Of a stretch of 41,586 nucleotides of DNA, positions 16,179-24,321 are shown piece by piece. Where the stretch lies: assembly GCA_937973635.1 (NCBI GenBank), contig CALJJZ010000058.1, positions 1 through 41,586 of the forward strand, in the 5' to 3' direction. The DNA comes from an uncultured Bacillota bacterium. Lineage in GTDB: Bacteria; Bacillota; Dethiobacteria; DTU022; UBA8154. The position numbers and the translations under genes are program-made. The notes under the pieces were generated by a model. The model was not told where the DNA came from, searched no databases, and saw only the letters and a list, made by a program, of their open reading frames with translations. Within the stretch, counting starts at the first letter, position 1, and every line of letters begins with the position of its first letter.

Positions 16179-16478
16179 ATGCCGGTTTATATCTTTTTAG
16201 GCAAATTAACGGAAGAGGGCATGAAAAACATTAAGGATGTCCCCGCGGACATCCAAAGGGGCAACGAAAACGCGGAGGCAATGGGTGGAAAGGTCCTCGG
16301 CGTCTACGGGGTCATGGGCGAGTATGATTTCGTCGCCATCGCCGAATTCCCCACCGATGAGGAAGCGGTAGCCTTTGCCCTGCCGAAGGACCCCAAGAGC
16401 AGCCTCTGGTATCGCACCATGACGCTGAGGGCCTTTACCATGGAAGAATTCTCTAAAATGGTGAAAAAACTGCCCTGA
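16179..16478 (+). CDS. GYD-domain protein
   Basis: 99 residues of the GYD family (ferredoxin-like alpha/beta fold) with the hallmark VMGEYDFVAIAEFP (45-58). Such proteins are small and cytoplasmic; their function is not established. Here the gene follows cooS on the same strand but after a terminator, with its own AAAGGAG site, so it may be separately transcribed. An imperfect inverted repeat AATTCT...AGAATT (about 16094-16117) lies upstream and could be an operator. Length and frame are ordinary. Confidence 0.8.
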   Translation: MPVYIFLGKLTEEGMKNIKDVPADIQRGNENAEAMGGKVLGVYGVMGEYDFVAIAEFPTDEEAVAFALPKDPKSSLWYRTMTLRAFTMEEFSKMVKKLP

Positions 16479-16573
16479 GCAACGGAGAAAGGCAAAGGCT
16501 GAGAGCATTTAACGCCGCTTCGCTGCCGCAACAGCAGCTCCGGGAGCAAAGGCAAAAAACAAGGTAAAAACAC

Positions 16574-16615
16574 AGGGCCTCCGCCGGACGGTCCGGCCAG
16601 AGGCCCTCTTTTTTT
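16574..16615 (+). terminator. Terminator between the GYD gene and the convergent crotonase gene
   Basis: AGGGCCTC-C-GCCGGAC / GTCCGGC-CA-GAGGCCCT stem with a one-base gap as turn, followed by CTTTTTTT. A near-perfect hairpin. On the minus strand a weaker GTTTTTA follows, so it may serve both genes. Confidence 0.85.
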
Positions 16616-16678
16616 AACAAAAGAGGCCATAATTGGCCCTGGTGCTTCAGGCCATACCGGGAACCGTTTCCCTTAGTA

Positions 16679-17458
16679 TTACCTGCCTTTATACTCGGGC
16701 TTGCGCTTCTCCAGGAAAGCGGCCACGCCTTCTTTCTTGTCTTCCGTGGCACAGGCCAGGGCGTGGAGGTACGACTCGTGGGCCATGCCCTCACTTAAGC
16801 CCATCTCCAAGGAGCGGTTGACCGCTTCCTTGGCGTACTGGATGGCCAGGGGAGACTTGGAAATAATGGTGTGGGCCATTTTTTTGGCTTCCTCCATCAG
16901 CTCCTCCGGCGCCACGACTTTATTCACCAGGCCGATGCGGTAGGCTTCTTCAGCGTCCACCATGCGGGCGGTGAGCACCATCTCCATGGCGCGGCCGAAG
17001 CCGATCATGCGGGGCAGGCGCTGCGTGGCGCCGTCACCAGGAATAATGCCTAAGTTTACCTCCGGCGAACCCAGCTTGGCGTTGCTGGAGGCAATGCGCA
17101 GGGTGCAGGCCAGGGCCGTCTCCAGCCCGGCACCCAAGGCAAAGCCGTTAATGGCCGCAATCACTGGCTTGGGCATCTCCTGGAGCATATTTAAAACTTC
17201 CTGGCGCCGCCGGGTCTGTTTACGCCCCAGGATAAAATCCCGGGCCTGTACTTCTTTAATATCCGCTCCGGCCATAAAGGCCTTATCGCCCTCGCCGGTA
17301 ATAATCAGCGCCCTGACCTCATCGTCCTGCTCCGCCTCGGCAAAGGCCCGGGCAAATTCCTCCACCAGGGCGTTGTTCATGGCATTCATGACCTGGGGGC
17401 GGTTGACGGTAATAATCGCCAGGGGTGGTTCCTTTTCATATTTGATAAACTCGTACAT
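16679..17458 (-). CDS. Enoyl-CoA hydratase (crotonase family)
   Basis: Hydrates enoyl-CoA to 3-hydroxyacyl-CoA in beta-oxidation or its reverse. 259 residues from the ATG at 17456-17458, selected because GGAGGAGG lies about eight bases upstream; an in-frame ATG 30 bases earlier has no such site. Oxyanion-hole segments AFMAGADIKEV (60-70) and NGFALGAGLE (104-113) are present, with the two catalytic acids Glu113 and Glu133 (SPEVNLGIIPG). Last gene of the thl-hbd-acd-crt series. Substrate chain length cannot be told. Confidence 0.93.
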   Translation of the reverse strand: MYEFIKYEKEPPLAIITVNRPQVMNAMNNALVEEFARAFAEAEQDDEVRALIITGEGDKAFMAGADIKEVQARDFILGRKQTRRRQEVLNMLQEMPKPVIAAINGFALGAGLETALACTLRIASSNAKLGSPEVNLGIIPGDGATQRLPRMIGFGRAMEMVLTARMVDAEEAYRIGLVNKVVAPEELMEEAKKMAHTIISKSPLAIQYAKEAVNRSLEMGLSEGMAHESYLHALACATEDKKEGVAAFLEKRKPEYKGR

Positions 17459-17569
17459 GATCTGTCCTCCTCCTGCAATTGACAGCACCTTCCCCCGGCT
17501 GCGGGCCGCAAAAAAGAGCTTAAAAGGGCCCTCCTTTCGCCGCCGCAGCCGCAGGGAGCTCCATCATTT

Positions 17570-18727
17570 TTAGGCAAAAGCGGCGATGCCCAGCTCCGCA
17601 TTGCCGATGATCAGCTGCTGGATCTGCGATGTGCCCTCGTAGAGGGTATTGATGCGCGAATCGCGGTACATGCGCTCCAGGGGGTACTCGCCGGAGAAGC
17701 TGTAGCCGCCCAGCACCTGCATGGCGTTGAAGCAGGCCCTGTTGACCATTTCGCTGCAGAAGTACTTGGCCATGCAGGTTTCCCGGGTATTGGGGACACC
17801 CTGGTTTTTCAGCCAACCGGCGCGCCAGACGAGCATCCTGCCCATTTCGATCTCCACGACCATATTGGTAATAAGCTGCTGCACCAGCTGGTGGCCGGCG
17901 ATGGGCTTGCCAAACTGGATCCTTTCCTTGGCGTAGTTCTTGGCAATATCCAGGGCGGCCTGGGCCGTGCCCACACAGCCGGCGGCGACGGTATAACGGG
18001 CGTTGTCCAGGGCGGACATGGCCACGGCAAAGCCTTTGCCTTCGGGCCCGAGCATCTGGTCTTTGTGCACGCGCACGCCGTCCATAATCAACTCGCCCGT
18101 ATCCTGGGCGCGCAGGCCGATCTTCTCATGGATGGGCTGGGAGGTAAACCCAGGCGTCCCTTTCTCCACGAGAAAGGCAGTAATCCCCTTTGCCCCCGCA
18201 TCCTTGTCCGTCTTGGCAAAAACGATGGCCACGTCGGCCATATTGGCGTGGGTGATCCACATCTTGTTGCCGTTGAGGATATAATAATCCCCGTCTTTCT
18301 CCGCCGTGCTCTTCATGCCGGCGGCATTGCTGCCCGAGTCGGGCTCGGTAAGGCCGTAGCAGCCGAAGGAACGGCCTAGGGCAATGGGGGGGACATATTT
18401 CTTTTTCTGCTCTTCCGTGCCCCACTTTAAAATGGTCTTGGCCACCAGGGAGATATTGACGGAATAACTGCCCCGCATGGAGGAGCAGCCGTAGCCCAGC
18501 TCTTCGGCCACAATGGCGTGGGAGATGAAATCCATACCGCTGCCTTCGTATTCTTCGGGGATGGCCGTGCCGATAATCCCCAGGTCGCCCATCTTGTGCC
18601 AGACATCTAAGGGGAATTTCTCTTCAATGTCCCACTGTTTGGCGTTGGGCGTGATCTCCTTGGCCACAAATTCCCGCACCATTTTCTGTACCGCCAGTTG
18701 TTCTTCGTTAAGGGCAAAATCAACCAA
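17570..18727 (-). CDS. Acyl-CoA dehydrogenase, glutaryl-CoA-dehydrogenase-like
   Basis: FAD flavoprotein that oxidises acyl-CoA to enoyl-CoA. 385 residues. Motifs: CYGLTEPDSGSN (123-134) for FAD contact, the catalytic base Glu364 in LYEGTSQIQ, and the C-terminal helical domain. Segments CSSMRGSYSVNISL (81-94) and LDNARYTVAAG (240-250) resemble glutaryl-CoA dehydrogenase, where the matching Arg binds the substrate carboxylate, rather than butyryl-CoA dehydrogenase. The start is TTG (18725-18727), fixed by GGAGGTG eight bases upstream; no ATG is available there. It lies between hbd and crt genes. No electron-transfer flavoprotein genes are in view. Family certain, substrate uncertain. Confidence 0.92.
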   Translation of the reverse strand: MVDFALNEEQLAVQKMVREFVAKEITPNAKQWDIEEKFPLDVWHKMGDLGIIGTAIPEEYEGSGMDFISHAIVAEELGYGCSSMRGSYSVNISLVAKTILKWGTEEQKKKYVPPIALGRSFGCYGLTEPDSGSNAAGMKSTAEKDGDYYILNGNKMWITHANMADVAIVFAKTDKDAGAKGITAFLVEKGTPGFTSQPIHEKIGLRAQDTGELIMDGVRVHKDQMLGPEGKGFAVAMSALDNARYTVAAGCVGTAQAALDIAKNYAKERIQFGKPIAGHQLVQQLITNMVVEIEMGRMLVWRAGWLKNQGVPNTRETCMAKYFCSEMVNRACFNAMQVLGGYSFSGEYPLERMYRDSRINTLYEGTSQIQQLIIGNAELGIAAFA

Positions 18728-18755
18728 TTTAAAAACACCTCCATAGTTTAAATCA

Positions 18756-18791
18756 GGTATGCAGAATTCGGCAGCCAGAATTCAGTATACC
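18756..18791. repeat. Imperfect inverted repeat upstream of the acyl-CoA dehydrogenase gene
   Basis: GGTATGCAGAATTC (18756-18769) and GAATTCAGTATACC (18778-18791) match as inverted arms at 12 of 14 positions. The AGAATTCAG words resemble the TCAGGATTCAGCAT arm at 19870-19887. Confidence 0.5.
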
Positions 18792-18822
18792 AAAAAATAA
18801 TTTCCAAAACTTCAAAATAACT

Positions 18823-18857
18823 CCCCGTGATACGGGGCGGGCACTGCAGGCCCGCCC
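18823..18857 (-). terminator. Alternative hairpins after the 3-hydroxyacyl-CoA dehydrogenase gene
   Basis: GGGCGGGC/GCCCGCCC (18835-18842 / 18850-18857) and CCCCGT/ACGGGG (18823-18828 / 18832-18837) share bases, so only one can form at a time. Read on the minus strand the second is followed by AGTTATTTTG. It may act as a partial terminator between hbd and acd. Confidence 0.45.
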
Positions 18858-18909
18858 TTATGCCGCTTTTAAAAACTCTGGTCCCTCCGGAAAGAATTTG
18901 ACGCCGGAG

Positions 18910-19794
18910 CTATTTAAGAACTGTGGGGACGGGAGGATCCTGGGTGTAGTCATAGAAGCCTTTCTTGGTCTTGCGTCCCAGGTAACCGGCGTGGACCATT
19001 TTTTCCAGCAGGTAGCAGGGACGGTAACGGGGATCGCCCAGTTTTTCATAGAGGGTCCTGGTCTTGGCCAGGTGGGTATCGATCCCGATCAGGTCGATGA
19101 GGGCCAGGGGACCCATGGGCTGGTTGGAACCCATCTGCAGGGCCTTATCAATATCTGCGGCGGTGCCAATGCCTTCTTCCAGCACCCAGACCGCCTCGTT
19201 GAGCAGGGCGGCCAGGACGCGGCTGGCAATGCCGGCGATGCCTTCCTTCGCCGTTACCACCGGCTCTTTACCCAGGAATACGGCAAATTCCCGCACTTTT
19301 TCCACATACGCCGGGTTGGTGGCCACGCCGGGCATGATCTCCACCAGCTTCATAACCACAGCCGGGTTGAAGAAGTGCATCCCCACCAGGCGGCTGGGGT
19401 CCTTCAGGGAAGAAGCGATCTCCGAGATGGCGCAGGCCGTGGTGTTGGTGGTCAAAATGGCGTCAGCGGGAGCAATGGCTTCCAGCTGGGCAAAGATCTT
19501 CTGCTTCAGCTGGACGTTTTCTATTACCGCTTCGATGATAAAATCGCAGTCCGCAGCATCGTTCATATCGGTGGAGCCTTTGATGCGCCCCATCAGTTCA
19601 CTTACCTCTGCGTCGGTCATCTTGCCCTTTTCCACTTTTTTGTTCAGCAGCCCTTGGATATTGCCGAGGCTGCGCTTGACAATGGCCTCGTCGATATCCA
19701 TGAGCACAACCGGCAGGCCGTTCTGGGCCACCAGGTGGGCGATGCCTGTACCCATGATCCCCGCGCCCTGGACAAACACTTTTTTCACGTCCAT
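18910..19794 (-). CDS. 3-hydroxyacyl-CoA (3-hydroxybutyryl-CoA) dehydrogenase
   Basis: NAD-dependent oxidation of 3-hydroxyacyl-CoA to 3-ketoacyl-CoA, 294 residues from the ATG at 19792-19794, which has AAGGAGG upstream; a longer frame exists but lacks a ribosome site. N-terminal Rossmann fold with [11 protein letters not shown] (9-19) and the 3HCDH C-terminal domain from about residue 185. The catalytic His140 is in [15 protein letters not shown]. The usual size of the clostridial Hbd type. It lies between thiolase and acyl-CoA dehydrogenase genes, separated by 245 and 182 bases with inverted repeats in the gaps. Confidence 0.94.
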   Translation of the reverse strand: MDVKKVFVQGAGIMGTGIAHLVAQNGLPVVLMDIDEAIVKRSLGNIQGLLNKKVEKGKMTDAEVSELMGRIKGSTDMNDAADCDFIIEAVIENVQLKQKIFAQLEAIAPADAILTTNTTACAISEIASSLKDPSRLVGMHFFNPAVVMKLVEIMPGVATNPAYVEKVREFAVFLGKEPVVTAKEGIAGIASRVLAALLNEAVWVLEEGIGTAADIDKALQMGSNQPMGPLALIDLIGIDTHLAKTRTLYEKLGDPRYRPCYLLEKMVHAGYLGRKTKKGFYDYTQDPPVPTVLK

Positions 19795-19869
19795 ACCATT
19801 TACCTCCTTAAAAAATTTTTTTATGCATGATTTTTGGTTACTGCCCGGGTATCTAGCCTTTTCAGGGCA

Positions 19870-19977
19870 GGAGTCAGGATTCAGCATAAATCCAGGCCGG
19901 TATACGGCGCCAAATCAGTTAATCTTCATCCGCTTTTAATGCACGCATGCGCCTGCTGGATGCTGATTCCTGACTCC
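19870..19977. repeat. Long inverted repeat in the gap between hbd and thiolase genes
   Basis: GGAGTCAGGATTCAGCAT (19870-19887) and ATGCTGATTCCTGACTCC (19960-19977) are inverted copies at 17 of 18 positions, with a further inner pairing (CCAGGC / GCCTG). The 72-base interior has no gene. It may be a miniature non-coding repeat element. Confidence 0.6.
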
Positions 19978-20039
19978 AAAGCAGCTGCTCTTTTATTATC
20001 TTTACCAGATTATCCTTACCAGCCGGAACCGCTTCAGCC

Positions 20040-21224
20040 TTAGCTCAGCCTTTCGATGATTACCGCCAGACCCTGCCCGCCACCGACGCAAGCGCTGGTA
20101 AGCCCCAGGGTCTTGCCCCGATCCTTCAGGGCATAGAGGTTGGTGGTCATCAGCTTAGTGCCCGTGGCCCCTACGGGGTGACCCAGGGCGATGGCGCCGC
20201 CGTGGACATTGACGATCTCCCGGTTGAGTTTTAACTCCCGTTCGCAGGCCAGGTACTGGGCCGCAAAAGCTTCGTTCAGCTCGATCAGGTCAATGTCTTC
20301 CAGCTTGAGGCCGGCTTTTTGCAGGGCCAGGGGGATGGCTGCCACAGGGCCGATACCCATATATTTAGGGTCAACCCCTGCCACGCCGTAGCCGCGGATT
20401 AAAGCCAGGGGCGTAAGGCCCAGGGCTTTGGCCTTTTCTTCCGCCATGATTACCATGGCCGAAGCACAATCGCTAAGGGCGCAGCTGTTCCCCGCCGTCA
20501 CCGTGCCGCCGTCCTTCTTGAAAACAGGGGGCAGCTTCAGCATCTTCTCTAGGGAAGCGTCAGCCCTGGGGATCTCCTCCGTATCTACCACCATAACCCC
20601 TTTCTTCTCCTTTATCTCCAGGGGCAGGATCTCTTCTTTAAATTTGCCTTCGGCCACGGCTTTGGAGGCCTTCTGGTGGCTCTCCAGGGCGAAGGAGTCC
20701 TGCTCTTCGCGGCTGATGTTATATTTCTCCGCCAGCAGCTCGGCCGTATCTCCCATAAACATGCCGGCCAGGGCACATTTGAAACCGTCCTTGTGCAGAC
20801 CGTCATTTACGGTAAAATCCCACATGCGGGCGCCCCAGCGGGCCTGGGGGATGAGGTACGGCACGTTGGAGGCCGACTCGGTACCGCCGGCAATAATTAC
20901 ATCGGCGTCGCCGAGGGCGATGGAACGTACCGCCTGGATCACCGCCTGCAGGCTAGAGGCACAGCGGATGTTGATGGTATAAGCGGGGACTTTATGGGGT
21001 AGCCCTCCCCTCACCGCAGAAATACGGGCGATATTAGGGCCGATGCCCGCCTGCCAGCCGCACCCGAAGATCAGCTCATCCACATCCTCGCCGCTAATGC
21101 CTGCCCTCTCCACCGCTGCTTTGACGATAGCTGCACCCAGATCGCCGGCGCTCAAGCTGCTTAATTTCCCGCCAAAACTGCCTGCGATCGTCCTTACTGC
21201 ACTGACAATAACTGCTTTTCTCAT
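20040..21224 (-). CDS. Acetyl-CoA acetyltransferase (thiolase)
   Basis: Cleaves 3-ketoacyl-CoA with CoA, or condenses two acetyl-CoA. 394 residues. Catalytic Cys88 ([10 protein letters not shown]), NEAF (317-320), His349 in GHPVGATG and Cys379 in [10 protein letters not shown] are all present. First structural gene of the minus-strand beta-oxidation set. The ATG has only a weak GGGG nearby; a full AGGAGG lies 40 bases upstream, separated by a perfect hairpin (see separate entry). A sigma-54 promoter about 370 bases upstream likely drives it. Whether it acts in degradation or synthesis is not visible. Confidence 0.95.
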   Translation of the reverse strand: MRKAVIVSAVRTIAGSFGGKLSSLSAGDLGAAIVKAAVERAGISGEDVDELIFGCGWQAGIGPNIARISAVRGGLPHKVPAYTINIRCASSLQAVIQAVRSIALGDADVIIAGGTESASNVPYLIPQARWGARMWDFTVNDGLHKDGFKCALAGMFMGDTAELLAEKYNISREEQDSFALESHQKASKAVAEGKFKEEILPLEIKEKKGVMVVDTEEIPRADASLEKMLKLPPVFKKDGGTVTAGNSCALSDCASAMVIMAEEKAKALGLTPLALIRGYGVAGVDPKYMGIGPVAAIPLALQKAGLKLEDIDLIELNEAFAAQYLACERELKLNREIVNVHGGAIALGHPVGATGTKLMTTNLYALKDRGKTLGLTSACVGGGQGLAVIIERLS

Positions 21225-21232
21225 TGTTTTGC

Positions 21233-21259
21233 CCCGGGAACAAGGCTTGGGTTCCCGGG
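21233..21259 (-). promoter_or_regulatory. Hairpin between Shine-Dalgarno and start codon of thiolase
   Basis: Perfect nine-base inverted repeat CCCGGGAAC (21233-21241) / GTTCCCGGG (21251-21259) with a nine-base loop. On the minus-strand mRNA it lies between AGGAGG (21265-21270) and the ATG (21222-21224). When folded, the 40-base gap shrinks to about 13 bases. Confidence 0.6.
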
Positions 21260-21310
21260 TTTCGCCTCCTTCCTTTCTTTTGCTGTGAAATCTTTTCTGT
21301 TACTTTATCT

Positions 21311-21406
21311 TTAGTTGCCGTACCTAACCTCTACATCTACCTTAAACACGCCGCCTGATCCGGCCAGGCAATCTCCAGCGGGCTCTCCGGAAGTGAACTT
21401 GTTCAA
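21311..21406 (-). CDS. Possible 31-residue leader peptide or small protein
   Basis: TTG start (21404-21406) with AGAGG eight bases upstream, TAA at 21311-21313. The peptide begins MNKFTSGEPAGDCLAGSG and ends VDVEVRYGN. It is GC-rich and codon-like while the flanks are AT-rich, which is why I list it. It lies inside the thiolase leader, about 90 bases before the thiolase ATG. I do not recognise a family. It could be a regulatory leader peptide, a small protein or chance. Confidence 0.4.
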   Translation of the reverse strand: MNKFTSGEPAGDCLAGSGGVFKVDVEVRYGN

Positions 21407-21455
21407 ATTTCTAACCTCTCATGGCTTAACTATTATGGATGTTCAAATATCTAAC
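21401..21455. repeat. Two 15-base direct repeats in the thiolase leader
   Basis: Plus strand GTTCAAATTTCTAAC (21401-21415) and GTTCAAATATCTAAC (21441-21455), one mismatch, start-to-start 40 bases, close to four helical turns. They could be binding sites for the neighbouring sigma-54 activator; alternatively they mark duplicated translation-start sequence, because each contains a minus-strand TTGAACA. Confidence 0.55.
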
Positions 21456-21593
21456 ACCAGAAAACCCCTTGTGTTAACTAATTAAACCGTGTTTCCTTTA
21501 CCCACCCCCCAAAAAATTTTGTCAGCAGGCTTAAATCCTTGTTCCGGAAGCCCTTTACTTTTCTTTATTTAAAGCTTAGGCATTAAAGAAATA

Positions 21594-21609
21594 TGCAAGA
21601 ACCTTGCCA
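21594..21609 (-). promoter_or_regulatory. Sigma-54 (-24/-12) promoter
   Basis: Minus-strand TGGCAAGGTTCTTGCA has GG and GC elements with the correct ten-base separation and matches the TGGCA-N6-TTGCA consensus. It lies 50 bases after the stop codon of a sigma-54 activator gene and points at the thiolase operon. Start of transcription expected near 21582. Confidence 0.8.
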
Positions 21610-21657
21610 TCTTCCTCTTTTCAGAAGGGGTAAAAATACTTTATGGCCGCCTTTATG

Positions 21658-23616
21658 TTAAATATTTGGACTTACCGGGGGCTTATGGGCCCACTCCCCC
21701 TCCAGATCTTTAATCTTTTTCCACAGGGTGGTGCGGCTGATCCCCAGGAAGCGGGCCAGCTCTTTTTTATCCGTCCTGTTCTGCCGCAGCAGCTGCCCGA
21801 TGATCTGCCGCTCCATCTCCTCCAGCGTGCCCACATGGACCGTCAGGCTGTCCCCGTATAGCGCCCCGTTGGCCTGGCTTTCCTCCCGGAAATGGGAGAG
21901 TTCGTCCACCAGCTCCTCCATGAGGCGGAACCTGTCCGTCGTCCCTTCGGCCAGGATAGCGTATTTTTCCACATAGTTTTCCAGCTCCCGCACATTGCCG
22001 GGCCAGTCGTGTTCGCAGAGATAGCGGGCGATGGAGCGGGGGAACTCTTCCAGCATGTTTTCACGGCCGCAATACTTGTGTAAAAAATAAGTGATGAGGG
22101 GAAGGATATCGCTTTTGCGCTGGCGCAAAGGAGGAATATGGAGATTGAGCACGTGCAGCCTGTAGAACAGGTCTTCCCGGAACCTGCCCCGCTTTACTTC
22201 CTCGGCCAGCAGGCGGTTGGTGGCGGCAATAACACGCACGTCCACGGGGATATTCCGGGCTCCCCCGATACGGCGCACCGCCTTTTCCTGGAGCACCCGC
22301 AGCAGGTTGGACTGGAGGGGCAGGGAGAGCTCGGAGATCTCATCCAGAAAAATCGTGCCGCCGTGGGCCAGCTCAAAAAGGCCGCTCTTGCCGCCCTTTT
22401 TCGCCCCGGTAAAGGAACCTTCTTCATAACCGAAAAGCTCGCTTTCCAGCAGCTCCTTGGGGATGGTAGCGCAGTTAATGGCCACAAAGGGGCCCTCCCG
22501 GCGGGGACTCTCGCTGTGGATGCTGTGGGCAAAAAGCTCCTTGCCCGTCCCGCTTTCTCCCGTAATTAAAACCGTGGCATGGGAAGCGGCATATTTGCGC
22601 GCCCGGGCGATACATTCCTTGAATTCGGCCGATTCCCCCACCAGGTCGGCAAAAGTATAACGGGCAACAAAGCCGCTGGTATAGAGTTTTTTGCGGATAG
22701 AAGCTTCCAAATTCTGGATCTTATTTACGCTCTGCAGGGTAATAACGGTGCCCGCCTGTTCCCCGTCAATGTAGATAGGGATGCGGTTAAAAACAAGCTG
22801 CTGCCCACCTACGGTCTGCACCTCGCCCTTCTGGTCCAGACGCTCCTGCAAAAGGTTGCGCAGCAGGGGCAGGGGCACTTCTTCCGCTTTTAACCCTACC
22901 ACAGCGCTGCCGGGGAGATTAAAGGCCTCCGCCGCCACGGGGTTGAAGTGGGTGACCACGTTCTCCCTGTTCAGGGCAATTACGCCATTATAGGCATGAT
23001 CGATGATAATTTTTAAAAACTCCGCTTTTTCTCTGTCTTTCTGCCGGATCAAGACCACGTCCTTGGCCCGCTGAAAAGCCTCGATCAGGGCTTCGCGGGA
23101 GGAGTAGACCATTACCCCCTCCATGCCGTGGTCCCGGGCCATACGGATCACGCAACTGCCAGAAGCCACGATGACCTCTACGCCGTTGGCCCGGGCCAGG
23201 CGTATCTCCTCTTCCAGTTCGCCTTCGTCTTCATAAAAATAAAGCTGCAGATCCGGCAGGGAAAGGATCTCGGCGATGGCGGAAAAATCGTACACTTCCT
23301 TACGCCTGGCATGATCGAAGTAAGCGATCTTACGGCCCAGCTGCCTGGCCTGAAAGAGGGCCTGGATCACGTCAAAACTGGTTATCTGGATGAGCACGAC
23401 AGGAATGGAAAGGGCTTTTTTCAGCAGCACGCCCGTGGGCCCGCGGCTGATAATTACATCGGCGCCGCTTTGCTCGAACTCCTTGCCCAGTTCCACGCCT
23501 TTGTCCAGGAAAGCATCCACGATCTCCATCTCCAGGTTTAATTCCTGGGAGATCTGGTGCGCCAGGCGGGAAAGCTCCGGCAGGGGGGAGACCATAATGA
23601 TCCGGGCTACTTCCAT
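21658..23616 (-). CDS. Sigma-54-dependent transcriptional activator with PrpR-type sensor
   Basis: 652-residue enhancer-binding protein. PrpR_N-type sensory domain (about 1-195), PAS domain (about 200-300), AAA+ domain (about 322-560) with Walker A GESGTGKE (353-360), the sigma-54 contact loop as GSFTGA (400-405, a variant of GAFTGA) and Walker B TIFLDE (421-426), then a Fis-type helix-turn-helix ([20 protein letters not shown] near 617-636). It activates Eσ54 promoters by ATP hydrolysis. The ATG has GGAGCC upstream. It directly precedes a sigma-54 promoter and the thiolase operon, so it very likely controls acyl-CoA metabolism; the PrpR-like sensor suggests a small-acid or acyl-CoA signal, which is inference. 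Confidence 0.95.
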   Translation of the reverse strand: MEVARIIMVSPLPELSRLAHQISQELNLEMEIVDAFLDKGVELGKEFEQSGADVIISRGPTGVLLKKALSIPVVLIQITSFDVIQALFQARQLGRKIAYFDHARRKEVYDFSAIAEILSLPDLQLYFYEDEGELEEEIRLARANGVEVIVASGSCVIRMARDHGMEGVMVYSSREALIEAFQRAKDVVLIRQKDREKAEFLKIIIDHAYNGVIALNRENVVTHFNPVAAEAFNLPGSAVVGLKAEEVPLPLLRNLLQERLDQKGEVQTVGGQQLVFNRIPIYIDGEQAGTVITLQSVNKIQNLEASIRKKLYTSGFVARYTFADLVGESAEFKECIARARKYAASHATVLITGESGTGKELFAHSIHSESPRREGPFVAINCATIPKELLESELFGYEEGSFTGAKKGGKSGLFELAHGGTIFLDEISELSLPLQSNLLRVLQEKAVRRIGGARNIPVDVRVIAATNRLLAEEVKRGRFREDLFYRLHVLNLHIPPLRQRKSDILPLITYFLHKYCGRENMLEEFPRSIARYLCEHDWPGNVRELENYVEKYAILAEGTTDRFRLMEELVDELSHFREESQANGALYGDSLTVHVGTLEEMERQIIGQLLRQNRTDKKELARFLGISRTTLWKKIKDLEGEWAHKPPVSPNI

Positions 23617-23776
23617 GGGAAAACGGCTCCTTGTGTTTAATATTTAAACAGACGGGCTGTTGCCGGCGCAGCTTGCTGCCTGCCAGTCCATTTTTTAAAT
23701 TCTACTTCTTCCTGCCAGAATCCTTTTTTCCAAACCGTTTTTTCTCCGGCAGTCAAAAATATTTGTTTAAATTCTC

Positions 23777-23805
23777 TTGCAATTTTTTGATAATTCTGAT
23801 ATAAT
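23777..23805 (+). promoter_or_regulatory. Sigma-A promoter of the small membrane protein gene
   Basis: TTGCAA, exactly 17 bases, TATAAT. It lies about 40 bases before the ATG at 23843 in the gap divergent from the activator gene. Confidence 0.75.
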
Positions 23806-23842
23806 TAAGCAAAATATCTTCCGGCAAGGAGCGTGATCTCCC

Positions 23843-24178
23843 ATGTTCTTATATACAATCTCCGTTGCTGTGGCAATTTTCATTCTGATCATCGTCGGTT
23901 TCCGTTTACTTATTCATTTCCATTTCTGCCGCCGTATTTCTGCCAGGTACCCCGGCGAGAAGATCAAAGGGTGCCCCCTCTGGACCCAGGCAAACAACAG
24001 GAACGGGCCCGGGCAAAGGGGCAGCGGCAGGCTGCCGGCGGGGGCCGGGAGCTTACAGCATAATATAAGCCAGATGCTGCCAGGAGACGAAGGGGAAGAA
24101 GCAAAAGGGGAGGAGAAGGAGCAGCGCTCCTTATCTTTCCAGCAGCAAAACGAAGACTATCAGGCTATCCCCGTTTAA
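23843..24178 (+). CDS. Small single-span membrane protein of unknown function
   Basis: 111 residues. One N-terminal membrane helix (about 3-26, SVAVAIFILIIVGFRLLI) followed by a Cys/Arg-containing stretch and a polar, Gln/Glu-rich tail (about 45-111) of low complexity. I recognise no domain. The frame is supported by AAGGAG ten bases before the ATG, a near-consensus promoter and a terminator-like hairpin downstream. A competing frame overlaps it but lacks these signals. It is divergent from the sigma-54 activator. Confidence 0.6.
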   Translation: MFLYTISVAVAIFILIIVGFRLLIHFHFCRRISARYPGEKIKGCPLWTQANNRNGPGQRGSGRLPAGAGSLQHNISQMLPGDEGEEAKGEEKEQRSLSFQQQNEDYQAIPV

Positions 24179-24270
24179 AACTGTCAAGGAGAGGCTTTAC
24201 GGGCGTTAACAGGGCAGCCAGCATGGCGCCGGAGAAAATGCCGACACAGTAAGGACAGCCGGCCCGTCCC

Positions 24271-24300
24271 GGAGCTGCAGGGGCGGGCCAGCTCCTTTCT
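24271..24300 (+). terminator. Terminator after the small membrane protein gene
   Basis: GGAGCTG (24271-24277) pairs with CAGCTCC (24289-24295), 11-base loop, followed by TTTCT. An overlapping GGCCCGTCCC / GGGGCGGGCC pairing is also possible. Confidence 0.5.
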
Positions 24301-24321
24301 CTATTCTTTAACCCTGTGTTT

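Larger units (their letters stand above)
21225..21657 (-). other. Long leader/control region of the thiolase operon
   Basis: 433 bases without an obvious large gene. It holds, from upstream to downstream on the minus strand: a sigma-54 promoter (21594-21609), two near-identical 15-base repeats (21441-21455 and 21401-21415, 40 bases apart) with a looser third copy (21473-21487), a possible 31-codon reading frame (21311-21406) and the start-codon hairpin. No known riboswitch is recognised. Confidence 0.6.

Noticed and set aside
18898-19830. 310-codon plus-strand frame opposite the 3-hydroxyacyl-CoA dehydrogenase gene
   Set aside because: Antisense shadow of a conserved enzyme gene, His/Gln-rich translation, no ribosome binding site.
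21361-21400. Second sigma-54 promoter close to thiolase
   Set aside because: A GG-N10-GC match exists on the minus strand but the flanking bases do not fit the TGGCA/TTGCA consensus.
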